A stretch of DNA of 64,000 nt from Gammaproteobacteria bacterium (GTDB lineage Bacteria > Pseudomonadota > Gammaproteobacteria > Legionellales > Legionellaceae). Shown one piece after another: positions 43,833-52,876 of the stretch. A program made the position numbers and the translations under genes. Location of the stretch: assembly GCA_030428185.1 (NCBI GenBank), contig JAUICE010000003.1:1-64000 (forward strand), in the 5' to 3' direction. The notes under the pieces were generated by a model. That model had not been told where the DNA came from and searched no databases. It saw only the letters and a program-made list of their open reading frames with translations. The stretch's first letter is position 1, and each line of letters begins with the position of its first letter.

Positions 43833-45312
43833 GAACTATACTTTCTCCTTTAAAGTGCAACCTACTCTTTGAGGAAGAAAAAAGAACTTCTGTTGACAAA
43901 ATAAAATCCTTAGCAAAAACATTTTGCAGGTAAACATGTAATATATAGGCAAACAGATAAGCTTTAGCATCAGGATAAAAACATGACTCATTGAGCAAAA
44001 TCTTTAGCTTTAGCTGTCGCTCATAAGCGCCGTGAACAAGCCTATTTTGCCTAGTAGTCGTCACATCGAGTATTTGTTCATATAATTTTTCATCATGTTT
44101 TAGTGCAGAATTTTCAATTAATGCTAGCAATTCACTTTTATTACTTGGCGGATTGATTTTATTGTTAATGTCTAAGCGAGTTACTCTAGAATAAAATCGA
44201 CTCGGCTTTGAAAGCACCTGCCATGAGCGATTCAATGCCTGAAGTATAACCTCATCATGCATGGAAATATTACATCGAGCGCTATCTTGATTATGAACCA
44301 GTGCTTTAATACTAAAATGAATAGGCATGTTATGCTTTGGTACATTCAAATACGAAATACCGCACTTATCTAACACCTCTACATCAATTGGGTTTATTGC
44401 ATCATGAGTTATAGAGGTAATATCAACTATTGAATAGTTTTTTGCAGCCTGTGCGCAAGTCACTAACGCGTGCAATCCTCCATCTATAGAGGTCAATGGC
44501 TCTAACGGCTTAATAAACTGATTTATCGCTATAAAACTATTGGCATAAACATCAATTGTATTGATGTCAACTTCTATTGAAGAATCCAAGACAAGACTAA
44601 ATGTTTTTCCTTTAGGAACACACTGAAAAGGCAACGTGATTTCGATACAAAAAAAACGTTGTGGAAATAGAAAATAATCATCTAGTAATGATTCAGGATG
44701 CTCATCGGATGATGTTTGAATATAACTTAAATTTACACAAGCCCGTGATAATTTGTGAGCTTTTTCATGAACAATATATAGTGATTTTAAATAAAAGAAA
44801 AAGTAGCGTAAAAATCTATATTGAGAGGCTGTATCAGCTTCAATATAACAAATCAATTTTTCGTCGACTTCTTTTTGCGTGTCATTATTGTTTTTGCAAT
44901 GAATCTTTAGTGCTTTGCCATCAGTAAAAACACACCCTTCTATGTCAATATTGCTCAGAGTTTCATTCCTTAGAAGTGAAAACCCAATGTCACCCTGACT
45001 ATCTTTTTTTAAAAAAACAGATTCTTTAGGTATGCTCTTTTTTTTATATGGCACATCACTTAGTGGCCTCACAATGATTTTTGATAGGCTATCTGTATAT
45101 ACCTGTTTATTGATTTGAGAGACAATTAACTTTTTTAGCTCCTGCTCATATGCATGCTCTCTTTCGCTTATTTTATCTTCAATTTTCTCAAATGCTTTCA
45201 ATAAAATGTCGGCTAAAGCTTCATCATGTGTTGATGCTTTTTGATGCTCAATCATCTCTGAATATAACTTAGGATATAGCCGATTGTTCACACACATTGC
45301 ATCTTCTGCCAT
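43822..45312 (-). CDS. tssF: T6SS baseplate protein TssF
   Basis: A 496-residue TssF-like protein, somewhat shorter than the usual 580-600. The N-terminus NNRLYPKLYSEMIEHQ with HDEALADILLKAFEKIEDKI matches the TssF opening (Y..EL..LRE, then ERLLEGFAFLTARI). The C-terminal LKILLNESCFYPDAKAYLF and YILHVYLQNVFAKDF match the closing DE..F....YLFG.VL..F region, so the protein is complete at both ends. TssF forms the wedge of the baseplate with TssG. It starts 12 bp after tssE and overlaps tssG, fitting a co-translated baseplate unit. Confidence 0.75.
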   Translation of the reverse strand: MAEDAMCVNNRLYPKLYSEMIEHQKASTHDEALADILLKAFEKIEDKISEREHAYEQELKKLIVSQINKQVYTDSLSKIIVRPLSDVPYKKKSIPKESVFLKKDSQGDIGFSLLRNETLSNIDIEGCVFTDGKALKIHCKNNNDTQKEVDEKLICYIEADTASQYRFLRYFFFYLKSLYIVHEKAHKLSRACVNLSYIQTSSDEHPESLLDDYFLFPQRFFCIEITLPFQCVPKGKTFSLVLDSSIEVDINTIDVYANSFIAINQFIKPLEPLTSIDGGLHALVTCAQAAKNYSIVDITSITHDAINPIDVEVLDKCGISYLNVPKHNMPIHFSIKALVHNQDSARCNISMHDEVILQALNRSWQVLSKPSRFYSRVTRLDINNKINPPSNKSELLALIENSALKHDEKLYEQILDVTTTRQNRLVHGAYERQLKLKILLNESCFYPDAKAYLFAYILHVYLQNVFAKDFILSTEVLFSSSKSRLHFKGESIVHDR

Positions 45313-45324
45313 AGTTAAATCCGT

Positions 45325-45639
45325 TTATTCCGTTGAAACATGAACGACACCTTGCCAGTTCATCTTGATTAAAAAAGATATCATCACCTTCTCATGACAA
45401 GCGCTAAGCATGATCATGCAAAATGTGTGTAAGGAAGCTTGGGACACTATCCGAAGCTCAATAAGCTCTATCCTTTTTTCATAACGCTTAATATTTTCCT
45501 TAATATCATTGATGAGTCTTAAATAGCTTTGCTCATCACGTTTATAATCTTCTATACACAGTAGACCAAGCCCATCAAAGGATTGAGCTTGGCGCGTATT
45601 TAATAAGCCTTGAATATTTTTTTGTATTTTATTGAGCAT
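45325..45639 (-). CDS. tssE: T6SS baseplate protein TssE (gp25-like)
   Basis: A 104-residue protein of the TssE/gp25 lysozyme-like wedge family, shorter than the usual 130-160. The opening NIQGLLNTRQAQSFDGLGLL and the later DIKENIKRYEKRIELIELRIV correspond to the family NL..LLNTR....... and I...I..+EPRL..v.V blocks, with EKR in place of EPR. TssE links the sheath to the baseplate and is needed to start sheath assembly. It lies 20 bp after hcp and 12 bp before tssF. Confidence 0.75.
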   Translation of the reverse strand: MLNKIQKNIQGLLNTRQAQSFDGLGLLCIEDYKRDEQSYLRLINDIKENIKRYEKRIELIELRIVSQASLHTFCMIMLSACHEKVMISFLIKMNWQGVVHVSTE

Positions 45640-45659
45640 GAAGTGATAGGTACTGTTGT

Positions 45660-46145
45660 CTAGCTTCTATTTAACCATGTATCAGAGGCTTCTATATTTC
45701 CGTCATGATGCTTGACAACAATTTTAGAAAATCGCAGTGAAACGACATCTTCATGGGTTTTAATTTTAGAAGACGGCTCCTTAACATGATTAAGCTGCTG
45801 ATGGAAAGAGACAACTTTTACATCCTCTAGATGATGACTAAAATATTCTTCTTCTTTTCCATCTGGATTAATACGATACCATCGAATGGTTGCTTGCTTT
45901 AACGTTCTTCCGTCACAGGCTGCTTGAAACAACACCGGTGTACTTGCGTCAAATGACTTGGTAATCGTTGCCATTAAATGTTGTCTCGTACCATTCGTCA
46001 CACCATTAAATCTATCTACTGGCAGCTCAACGCCATATTGAAACGATAACACCTCAACCGTTCCTTCGCGATCTTTTACCTCGCTATCACCGATAATATC
46101 ATTTCCATTTTCATCTTTAATCCACATATAAGCTGGACTCGCCAT
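45660..46145 (-). CDS. hcp: T6SS tube protein Hcp (TssD)
   Basis: A 161-residue Hcp-family protein. MASPAYMWIKDENGNDIIGDS, VEVLSFQYGVELPVDR and LMATITKSFDASTPVLFQAA are typical of Hcp, which forms hexameric rings stacked as the inner tube of the T6SS. ATIRWYRINPDGKEEEYFSHHL and the following strand complete the beta-barrel. The charged loop DGRTLKQ is usual. It is placed between tssC and tssE, matching many T6SS operons. A good Shine-Dalgarno (AGGAGT on the minus strand) precedes the ATG. Confidence 0.92.
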   Translation of the reverse strand: MASPAYMWIKDENGNDIIGDSEVKDREGTVEVLSFQYGVELPVDRFNGVTNGTRQHLMATITKSFDASTPVLFQAACDGRTLKQATIRWYRINPDGKEEEYFSHHLEDVKVVSFHQQLNHVKEPSSKIKTHEDVVSLRFSKIVVKHHDGNIEASDTWLNRS

Positions 46146-46161
46146 AGTTAAACTCCTTTTT

Positions 46162-47628
46162 TTATTTAATGGGTTCCCCTGGAATTTCAGAAATTAACGA
46201 CAAAGTGACGTCAACACCTTCTATCTGAAAATGAGGAACAATCTGCATTGCCATTTGATAAATGCCTGGTTTATCTTTTTTAGGCAAAACTTTTATCGCA
46301 CCCTCTCTTAATGGATATGTTGCGATTAAGTCTTTTGATGGTGAGCTCATTTTTGTCACAAGTGTTTGCAGCCAACGATTTAACTCTTTTTCTAATATGA
46401 TTTGATTTTTATTCGTTCCAATGTGTTCACGCAATATAATTTTTAGAAAATGAGCTATTCTCGAACTTAGAAAAACATAGGGCAGTTTTGTATTGATACG
46501 AGCATTTGCCGCTTGAAATTCATCATAATATGACGCTATCTTTTTGCACGAATTTGCCGAGAAAAAGCACGCAAAATCACTATTTTTATAGTATGAAAGA
46601 GGAATAAGCCCTGTTTCAGATAACTCTAGTTCACGTGTCTCAGAAAACATGATTTCAGTGGGTATTGTTTTTACTTTTCCAAACTCTGTATCAAGCTCTG
46701 GCACAATTAAATTATCTACCTTACCTCCTGAGTAGAGACCGCTGATATTGACACACCAACCAAACTTTCTAAAACTTTCTGCTAAATTAACGGCAAATGC
46801 CATCGAGGCTTGTGCATATAGGTATTGGTTCGCATCGTCTGTAAGGCAAAAGCTTCGCACATGCTCTTTTTGATACGGTTTTCTAATAACAAATTTAGGT
46901 AAACAAAGACCGATATATTTTGCTGACTCTTGCTCACGAAAACGGTTCCAATAGAGATAGTCTATTCGTTCAAAATGCTCCGTGATATCCTCAATATCAT
47001 CAATCTCACTCATATTTTTTTTTGAAAAAAATTGACTAGATACATTAGCTATAAATGGACTATGGCTAAGCGCAGATAGTTCGCTCATTTTTAATAACAA
47101 GCTCATATCTTCTTTTGCCTGTGTAAACTGATATGGACTAATGATTGCTGCAATAGGTTCACCACCTGGCGTATCATATTCATCACGATATATGTGTCGA
47201 TACATAGCACTTTGTGTTAGCTGATTATTTAAGAGATCGCTCGCTAACTCTTCTTTTGTACAGCTAAAGATTTCTATTTGTTCTCTGTGTGACGTACTCA
47301 CGTGCTCAAGTATATAAGCAGTGCTTTGCCAAAGTGATTCTAGTGCTTTAAATTCATCATGGTGAATGACTTCTTGAATTTGACGCGAGAGTTTTTCATC
47401 TAAATCTACTATTAAGCAATCAATAAATTGCTCGTTAATGGTTACCTTTCCTTGATTCATTTCGAGCATTTCAACAAGCACCATAATTGCTGCCGTCAAG
47501 CGCTCACTTATCGACTTTTCTGCGAGCGCTTCAATATAAGCAAAGTCCTCGACATCAGGTGGTGTTGTTAGTGGCTCAATATGTAAGCTTTGACACAGTT
47601 CATCATAAATATTTAAATCTTTTGTCAC
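46162..47628 (-). CDS. tssC: T6SS contractile sheath large subunit TssC (VipB)
   Basis: A 488-residue TssC protein. Signatures are LSRQIQEVIHHDEFKALESLW, FSCTKEELASDL, IYRDEYDTPGGEPIAAII, LCLPKFVIRKPY, and the core CVNISGLYSGGKVDNLIVPEL, with DFACFFSANSCKK and the C-terminal ISEIPGEPIK. TssC and TssB form the contractile sheath that drives the Hcp tube outward. Length matches the family. It begins 18 bp after tssB. Confidence 0.93.
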   Translation of the reverse strand: MTKDLNIYDELCQSLHIEPLTTPPDVEDFAYIEALAEKSISERLTAAIMVLVEMLEMNQGKVTINEQFIDCLIVDLDEKLSRQIQEVIHHDEFKALESLWQSTAYILEHVSTSHREQIEIFSCTKEELASDLLNNQLTQSAMYRHIYRDEYDTPGGEPIAAIISPYQFTQAKEDMSLLLKMSELSALSHSPFIANVSSQFFSKKNMSEIDDIEDITEHFERIDYLYWNRFREQESAKYIGLCLPKFVIRKPYQKEHVRSFCLTDDANQYLYAQASMAFAVNLAESFRKFGWCVNISGLYSGGKVDNLIVPELDTEFGKVKTIPTEIMFSETRELELSETGLIPLSYYKNSDFACFFSANSCKKIASYYDEFQAANARINTKLPYVFLSSRIAHFLKIILREHIGTNKNQIILEKELNRWLQTLVTKMSSPSKDLIATYPLREGAIKVLPKKDKPGIYQMAMQIVPHFQIEGVDVTLSLISEIPGEPIK

Positions 47629-47646
47629 GAGATTATCCTTTTCTCT

Positions 47647-48129
47647 TTATAGGTTGGCTAAAGTAGTCGCAAGTCGGTTTTTTTCGACTTTATTGGATAA
47701 AATACGTGATAAACGTTGAGCGTTATTTTTATTTTCTTGCAACATATATTTTAAATCTTTTAAAAGATTACGCATTGCAATGATACGTTTAAATTCTGGA
47801 ACCTTTTGGCATAGTCCATCAGGGCTAAAATCAAAAAGAGAATTAAACGCTAAATCGAATTGAAGCTTCTCTTTATCTGGATTTAAATGATCCTTGCAAC
47901 TAAATGAAAGCTTGGGTGAGACTTGATTAAAAATAGCTTCTAAATTTTTCTTAGTGACATTTAGTTTTTTTCTATCATGTAATGGTGATAGAGATGTTTT
48001 TGCAGAAAAATCACCAATGATGAGCAGCTTAAAAGAAAGTTCTTTTTTTTCTTCGTCATGGTTTTGATGTGTTTTAACACAAATATTAACACGAGAGCTC
48101 GCAATATCTTTGATATTGTTATTTGACAT
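47647..48129 (-). CDS. tssB: T6SS contractile sheath small subunit TssB (VipA)
   Basis: A 160-residue TssB protein, first gene of the T6SS operon. SRVNICVKT, LSFKLLIIGDFSAKTS, PLHDRKKLNVTKKNLEAIF, FNSLFDFSPDGLCQKVPEF and MRNLLKDLKYML correspond to the conserved sheath-subunit blocks. TssB interlocks with TssC, and its C-terminal helix is where ClpV usually docks for sheath recycling. The gap of about 190 bp upstream, before the lbtU-type gene, should contain the operon promoter; no strong consensus is obvious in its A/T-rich sequence. Confidence 0.9.
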   Translation of the reverse strand: MSNNNIKDIASSRVNICVKTHQNHDEEKKELSFKLLIIGDFSAKTSLSPLHDRKKLNVTKKNLEAIFNQVSPKLSFSCKDHLNPDKEKLQFDLAFNSLFDFSPDGLCQKVPEFKRIIAMRNLLKDLKYMLQENKNNAQRLSRILSNKVEKNRLATTLANL

Positions 48130-48261
48130 ATCCTTGTCCTTAGTGGTTGGCCTACTTTTTTTTAAAACGTTTAAGCAAAAAAATTCCTTTAACTCGTAGA
48201 AATATTAACGAGTTAACTTTTGCTTGGCAATCTTTTTTTTATTTTGTAGTAAAAGAAAATC

Positions 48262-48289
48262 ACGTACCACACGAATATGTGCGGTACGT
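48262..48289 (-). terminator. Rho-independent terminator of the siderophore-porin gene
   Basis: An 11-bp stem with one mismatch (ACGTACCACAC against GTGCGGTACGT) around a 6-base loop, followed on the minus strand by a T-rich tract. It lies 29 bp after the end of the minus-strand lbtU-type gene and before the T6SS operon, so it separates the two transcripts. Confidence 0.75.
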
Positions 48290-48317
48290 TAAATAGAGAA
48301 AATGCTAACTGAATCTC

Positions 48318-49790
48318 TTAGAAGTACAAACCAAATTGTGCTGAAAATGTATTTGAAGCACCACCAGTTCCCCAAACTGCAGCACTGCCACGGCCTTGAG
48401 CTTGTGAGGTCGTACCATAATCGACATCGTGGCGATATTCTAAACTTTGTACCGTATTACGCCATAAGGAAATATTAAACACTGCCGAATAGCGCTCTCT
48501 AGGTATGCCCAGCGCTAATGCCTGTTTACTACCTGAATAGCCTACAGCAACGGATGCTGGCTTTGATTTCACTTTAAACGTATGGGCAAACTCAACATTA
48601 AACGCTTGTGGCCTAGCGCCTCTACTATTGAAGGCTAAATCTGTAGCGCGAAACGCATCGCATGGTGTCACCCACTCTGCCATCATCGCATATGCCCCAA
48701 TATTCACATTGGCATGAACATCAAAAGCCCCGCGCTTATCAACTGCTTCAGTTGCAGCGGAAGTACCAAAACCACCCCAAGTAAAGCCTGTTCTCTGCAT
48801 ACCACCAGAGTCATTTAGAGATGACGTATAACTTGCGCCTATCTCACCTCTTACATTATTTCGGTCAAACTCATAAACAATATTAGCACCACCTGCACCT
48901 CTATCTGGATCATTGGTGGTATCACTTCTAAAGGCGAAAATCGATCCATAAAATCCATTGTTCGTTAACGGCTTATAACCGATTAATACCGCTCTGGCCT
49001 TTGTTCTTGCCAAGCGCAACGTGAGTGGAGAGCTGACCATAGAGCTCGCAAAGCGACCAAATGGCACATAGAACTGCCCTGCCGTCATATAAAATGGTGA
49101 CTCATCTAAATTACCAACGTTGATAAAACTCTTATTTAACCGCACCGTTGAGTTTGAAAGCCGCTGACCTCCGCCGAAAGGGGGCTCAGAGTCATAAGCA
49201 AAAGAAAAATAGCCTTCAACCCATGGATTTAATGCTGCAGCCACATCCAGGTTTGTGGTATTTAAGTCCATATCCCAGCTATTTTGTCCTGCATATGATT
49301 CTTGCTGCATAGCATAAGGTTCAATTGCACCACTAATAGCAACAATAGGTGAATCTGGGTCAGGATAACCTAGTTGGTGAAGCGCTCGATATAATGCGCG
49401 ACGCTGTAACATCAAACGCATATCTTGGTTAATGCTTGAAACGTTCACAATTAAGTCTGAACCATCAAAAGCAGGGCGCGCACCTAAGTATGGAGATGTC
49501 ACCACGGGCATGCCGGCAATATAAGTAAAAATGTAATCACCAGCCATCAATGCCGCAGGCTCAAAACTAATTTGATCAGGAGCTGACTTTAATGTATGGA
49601 CAGTGAGCGCTTTATTTGTCAGTGACTTATTTTTAAGACGTTTAACATGCGTATTCTCTAATCGATTAACCTTAGACTCTAAACGTCTCACTTGTTTTTT
49701 TAAGCTTTGAATATCTGCGGTGTTTGCTTGTGCAAGGACAGAAAAACTAAGCGTTGCTATAAAAATTCCCTGAATAAACCTCAAGACCAC
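48318..49790 (-). CDS. lbtU: LbtU-family siderophore porin (DUF3573 outer-membrane protein)
   Basis: A 490-residue outer-membrane protein with a signal peptide (residues 1-22, ending AQA), a short coiled-coil segment (SLKKQVRRLESKVNRLEN) and a beta-barrel. The region with SYAGQNSWDMDLNTTNLDVAA, TAGQFYVPFGRF and the final aromatic FGLYF matches the DUF3573 family known from Legionella LbtU (legiobactin uptake) and Francisella FslE/FupA (iron uptake). It imports ferric siderophore or iron without a TonB plug. No siderophore synthesis gene is adjacent, so the ligand is not known. It has its own terminator downstream. Confidence 0.78.
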   Translation of the reverse strand: MVLRFIQGIFIATLSFSVLAQANTADIQSLKKQVRRLESKVNRLENTHVKRLKNKSLTNKALTVHTLKSAPDQISFEPAALMAGDYIFTYIAGMPVVTSPYLGARPAFDGSDLIVNVSSINQDMRLMLQRRALYRALHQLGYPDPDSPIVAISGAIEPYAMQQESYAGQNSWDMDLNTTNLDVAAALNPWVEGYFSFAYDSEPPFGGGQRLSNSTVRLNKSFINVGNLDESPFYMTAGQFYVPFGRFASSMVSSPLTLRLARTKARAVLIGYKPLTNNGFYGSIFAFRSDTTNDPDRGAGGANIVYEFDRNNVRGEIGASYTSSLNDSGGMQRTGFTWGGFGTSAATEAVDKRGAFDVHANVNIGAYAMMAEWVTPCDAFRATDLAFNSRGARPQAFNVEFAHTFKVKSKPASVAVGYSGSKQALALGIPRERYSAVFNISLWRNTVQSLEYRHDVDYGTTSQAQGRGSAAVWGTGGASNTFSAQFGLYF

Positions 49791-49885
49791 TCTCCTATAA
49801 TCTAAAATAAAGTTATATTTTACTGATTATTTAAAAAAATTCTATGGGCTTGTTCAAGTTGTTGCTAAAAAATAAAGGCAAAAAA

Positions 49886-49909
49886 AAAGCCCTGACAGAG
49901 CAGGGCTTT
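49886..49909 (-). terminator. Strong rho-independent terminator of the MOMP gene
   Basis: A perfect 9-bp stem AAAGCCCTG / CAGGGCTTT with loop ACAGAG lies 23 bp after the stop codon of the outer-membrane protein gene. On the minus strand it is followed by a run of T residues. This is a textbook intrinsic terminator. Confidence 0.93.
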
Positions 49910-49931
49910 CAAGTTGAGCAGTTAGCTACAA

Positions 49932-50813
49932 TTAGGCATTACCAACCCATTTGAAACCAACGAACCAACCGTCGAAAGATAGATCTTTCTCAAGACCAGT
50001 ATTAGAGCTAAGCGCACCACCATCATTAATATTTTGCCCAGCATTGATAAAGTTATTCGCTTGATAACCCGCGTGAACCATCAAGTCACCTTGTGCCATT
50101 GCATGTGTATACATCACACCTAAACGAGTATCTACATGAGTTACAACACTATGAAATTCACGAGCATCCGCTGCAGTCTCAGTATCGAATGTAGCTTTAG
50201 CTTGTAACATAGAAACACCTAAGTTACCAAATACACCGAAGCCATTACCGAAATCATACATAGAGTCAAAACCAGCGCGTGGACCCCAACCAGCTACTTT
50301 CCAGGTATGATCTCCATCTGTTGTATCTGAAATATTATCATCAACAACATTTCTAACATTTGCGTGCTGAAGACCCATATGTGCACGAATATCCCACATT
50401 TCACCCACATCGATATGTTGACCTAGCTCTATGTTAACAACATCTAGTTTAGCCTTAAATCTATCAGTGGCAGCAGTCGGATAAAACACTCCTGTTTGAG
50501 ATTTGCTAAAACGACTCCAGTTAACATTTAAATCATTACCAGTACCGAAATGATAGCTTCCCTCAACTCGAAAACCATAACCACGCTTCCCTCGAACAGA
50601 ATTATAAGTATCGCTATAGTTATGAGAACTGACCACTGAGTCTTCAGCTCTTAGATACAATAAATCCGCACCGAAGTCATACGCGTTGCCTTCACATGGA
50701 ACAGTTACATTACCAGCAGAGCAAGCAGGTGCTGCAGCTGGTGCATACATAGCAGCGCTAGCAGCGCCACTGAAACCTAAAACTAATGCTGCGATTGCAG
50801 TTTTCTTAAACAT
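49932..50813 (-). CDS. Legionella-type major outer membrane protein (MOMP)
   Basis: A 293-residue outer-membrane beta-barrel with a clear signal peptide (IAALVLGFSGAASAAMYAP). The two Cys residues in ACSAGNVTVPCEG, close to the mature N-terminus, match the Legionella MOMP family, where they form disulphides and crosslink to the wall. The barrel begins GADLLYLRAED and ends with aromatic strands (FVGFKWVGNA). In Legionella this protein is the most abundant porin and a host complement-binding surface antigen. The gene has a strong terminator and a hairpin in its leader. Confidence 0.82.
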   Translation of the reverse strand: MFKKTAIAALVLGFSGAASAAMYAPAAAPACSAGNVTVPCEGNAYDFGADLLYLRAEDSVVSSHNYSDTYNSVRGKRGYGFRVEGSYHFGTGNDLNVNWSRFSKSQTGVFYPTAATDRFKAKLDVVNIELGQHIDVGEMWDIRAHMGLQHANVRNVVDDNISDTTDGDHTWKVAGWGPRAGFDSMYDFGNGFGVFGNLGVSMLQAKATFDTETAADAREFHSVVTHVDTRLGVMYTHAMAQGDLMVHAGYQANNFINAGQNINDGGALSSNTGLEKDLSFDGWFVGFKWVGNA

Positions 50814-50858
50814 GATACAATTTCTCCCAATTGTTTTTCTTTATTAATAGCCATTAAT

Positions 50859-50883
50859 AAAAAGACCGCTAACGGTCCTTTTT
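50859..50883 (-). promoter_or_regulatory. Terminator-like hairpin in the MOMP 5' leader
   Basis: GACCG / CGGTC with a 4-base loop is flanked by AAAAA and TTTTT, so it looks like an intrinsic terminator on either strand. It lies 46-70 bases before the MOMP start codon, inside the probable leader. It may attenuate or stabilise the abundant MOMP transcript, or be the end of an upstream transcript. The rest of the 394-bp gap to pyrC shows no other gene. Confidence 0.45.
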
Positions 50884-51207
50884 GACGAGCTATCGTTCCA
50901 ACTCATGATATAAAACACACACATATCAAAGCCTGAACAATAACGCTCGAACATGACGATTATCGGACGCATTTTTAGATAAGTCAACTAAATAACCCAA
51001 AATAAACAACCAGTTATTTTGCATCATGATTAAAAAATTACGATACCGACAAACATCAAAACGCTTCGCTCATAAAAAAGACATTAATGTTTTTTTGTTC
51101 ATGAGAAAAACGCTTTTCTTTTATTACACCAAACACACACATCTAAGCTTGTATGTGTGTTTACGATTACCGATAATGACATTTTTTACTGCTTATGAAT
51201 ATACCCA

Positions 51208-52224
51208 ATGCTTGAAATAAAAAAGCCCGATGACTTCCATCTACATCTTAGAGAAGGCGATAGACTCACCGATACACTTGCCGCAAGCGTTGATTTTAAA
51301 CGCGCATTGATTATGCCAAACCTTTTAACACCTTTAACGACGCTTACACTGATAAAACAATATCAAGATGAAATAAACCGATTAAAAGCAAAAACATTTA
51401 GCCCTTATTTTACTTTTTTTCTCAATGAATCAGTAAAGTTAGAAGAATTAAGCCTCGCCAAAAAAGAGCAAAGCATCTTAGGCGCAAAGCTTTATCCACA
51501 AGGCGTGACCACACAGTCAGATGCCGGCACATATGATGTGCGTGCACTTTTTGCCCATTTTGAGTACATGCAACAAGAAGGTTTAGTCTTACAAATTCAT
51601 GGTGAAACCATTCATGATGATATTTTTGATAGAGAGCGCGCTTTTATTGACGGCCCTTTAAGCCTGATTATAAAAAATTTCCCTAAACTCAACATCGTTC
51701 TTGAACATGTCTCAACAAGAGCTGCTTGTGATTTTGTCTTGAGTCAAGGAGAGCATTTGGCTGCAACCATCACACCTCACCATCTTTTATATAATAGAAA
51801 TCAAATGTTAGCCGGTGGAATCAAACCACATCTATATTGCCTACCTATCCTTAAGCGAAAAGAAGATCAAGAAGCCTTGCTAAGCGCCATCAAGTCAGGT
51901 TCACCTAAGTTCTTTTTGGGTACTGATAGTGCGCCACATGCAATTCATCATAAAGAATCTGCTTGTGGTTGTGCAGGTATATTTAGTGCTCCTTTTGCTT
52001 TACCGATATATGCTGAAATTTTTGAGTCACTTGGTATTCTAGATAAGCTTGAAGCATTCTGTAGTGAGTTTGGCGCAACTTTTTATAAGCTACCTATAAA
52101 CCAAGAAACCATTTGCTTAGAAAAAAAATCTCAATCTGTACCGTTAACCATGAAGTTAGGAAGCTCAGAGGTACAACCGATTAAGGCTGGTGAAATTATT
52201 ACCTGGCAGGTACAACCATCATGA
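51208..52224 (+). CDS. pyrC: Dihydroorotase PyrC
   Basis: A 338-residue type II dihydroorotase that cyclises carbamoyl-aspartate to dihydroorotate in pyrimidine synthesis. Zinc ligands are visible in DDFHLHLREGD, the carboxylated Lys in LGAKLYPQGVTT, His in LQIHGETI and LEHVSTRAA, and the catalytic Asp in FLGTDSAPHA. The ESACGCAGIFSAPFALP motif is characteristic of this subgroup. Its stop overlaps the start of rnt by 4 bp, so the two are coupled. The start ATG at 51208 is the natural one; an overlapping upstream open frame (51026-51220) is not believed. Confidence 0.95.
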   Translation: MLEIKKPDDFHLHLREGDRLTDTLAASVDFKRALIMPNLLTPLTTLTLIKQYQDEINRLKAKTFSPYFTFFLNESVKLEELSLAKKEQSILGAKLYPQGVTTQSDAGTYDVRALFAHFEYMQQEGLVLQIHGETIHDDIFDRERAFIDGPLSLIIKNFPKLNIVLEHVSTRAACDFVLSQGEHLAATITPHHLLYNRNQMLAGGIKPHLYCLPILKRKEDQEALLSAIKSGSPKFFLGTDSAPHAIHHKESACGCAGIFSAPFALPIYAEIFESLGILDKLEAFCSEFGATFYKLPINQETICLEKKSQSVPLTMKLGSSEVQPIKAGEIITWQVQPS

Positions 52225-52826
52225 CACTCATCAAAGATCGCTTTCGTAAATACTTACCCATTGTCGTTGATATCGAAACTTCTGGCGTCGATCCTTATCG
52301 CTGTGCACTTTTAGAATTATGCGCAGTTACGCTCAGAATGGATAAAAATGGAAAATTATATCAAGAAGACACCTTCCACGAACACATTGCGCCATTTGAA
52401 GGTGCGCGTTTAGATAAAGAATCTCTAGAGTTCAATCAAATTGATCCCTTTCACCCATTTCGAAATGCCAAATCAGAGCATGAGGTGTTAAGCGCCTTAT
52501 TTACAATCGTAAAGAAAAAACTAAAGGCCCACCACTGCCAACGAGCCGTATTAGTTGGGCATAACGCATGGTTTGATTTGTTGTTTATCAACCAAGCATG
52601 TGCACGAACAAAGCTTTCATCACCGTTTCACCGCTTTACAAGCTTTGATACAGCAACCTTAAGCGCCATACATTTAGGTGAAACAGTCCTTGCTGTTGCT
52701 TGTAAAAAAGCTAAGCTCACGTTTCATCCAGATGAAGCACACTCAGCCATTTACGATGCAAAAAAAACAGCAGAGCTTTTTTGCCACATTGTCAATCAGT
52801 TTGAAGTGCTTAAGAAAAAATTGTGA
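52221..52826 (+). CDS. rnt: Ribonuclease T
   Basis: A 201-residue DEDDh exoribonuclease. VVDIETSGVDPYRCALLE contains the first Asp/Glu pair, LVGHNAWFDLLFINQA holds the third acidic residue, and DEAHSAIYDAKKTAELF holds the general-base His and the final Asp. RNase T trims the 3' ends of tRNAs and other stable RNAs and works as a dimer. It is translationally coupled to pyrC, a common arrangement in gammaproteobacteria, and is followed by a hairpin terminator. Confidence 0.94.
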   Translation: MTLIKDRFRKYLPIVVDIETSGVDPYRCALLELCAVTLRMDKNGKLYQEDTFHEHIAPFEGARLDKESLEFNQIDPFHPFRNAKSEHEVLSALFTIVKKKLKAHHCQRAVLVGHNAWFDLLFINQACARTKLSSPFHRFTSFDTATLSAIHLGETVLAVACKKAKLTFHPDEAHSAIYDAKKTAELFCHIVNQFEVLKKKL

Positions 52827-52864
52827 ATTGATGGGGGAAACTCGCTTGCCTCCCACCATCAATT
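52826..52864. terminator. Hairpin terminator between convergent rnt and peroxiredoxin genes
   Basis: AATTGATGG (52826-52834) pairs perfectly with CCATCAATT (52856-52864), and the interior G-rich and C-rich segments extend the pairing. It sits exactly between two convergent stop codons. There is only a modest T-tract on either side. Confidence 0.65.
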
Positions 52865-52876
52865 ATAAAGAAGGGA

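Noticed and set aside
39518-48129. Contractile prophage tail or R-type pyocin instead of T6SS
   Set aside because: TssB, TssC, Hcp and VgrG are clear T6SS types and no tape-measure, lysis, tail-fibre or phage regulatory gene is present.
51026-51220. 64-codon open frame on the plus strand upstream of pyrC
   Set aside because: No ribosome-binding site is apparent, the composition is that of AT-rich leader DNA, and it overlaps the well-supported pyrC start. It is probably chance.
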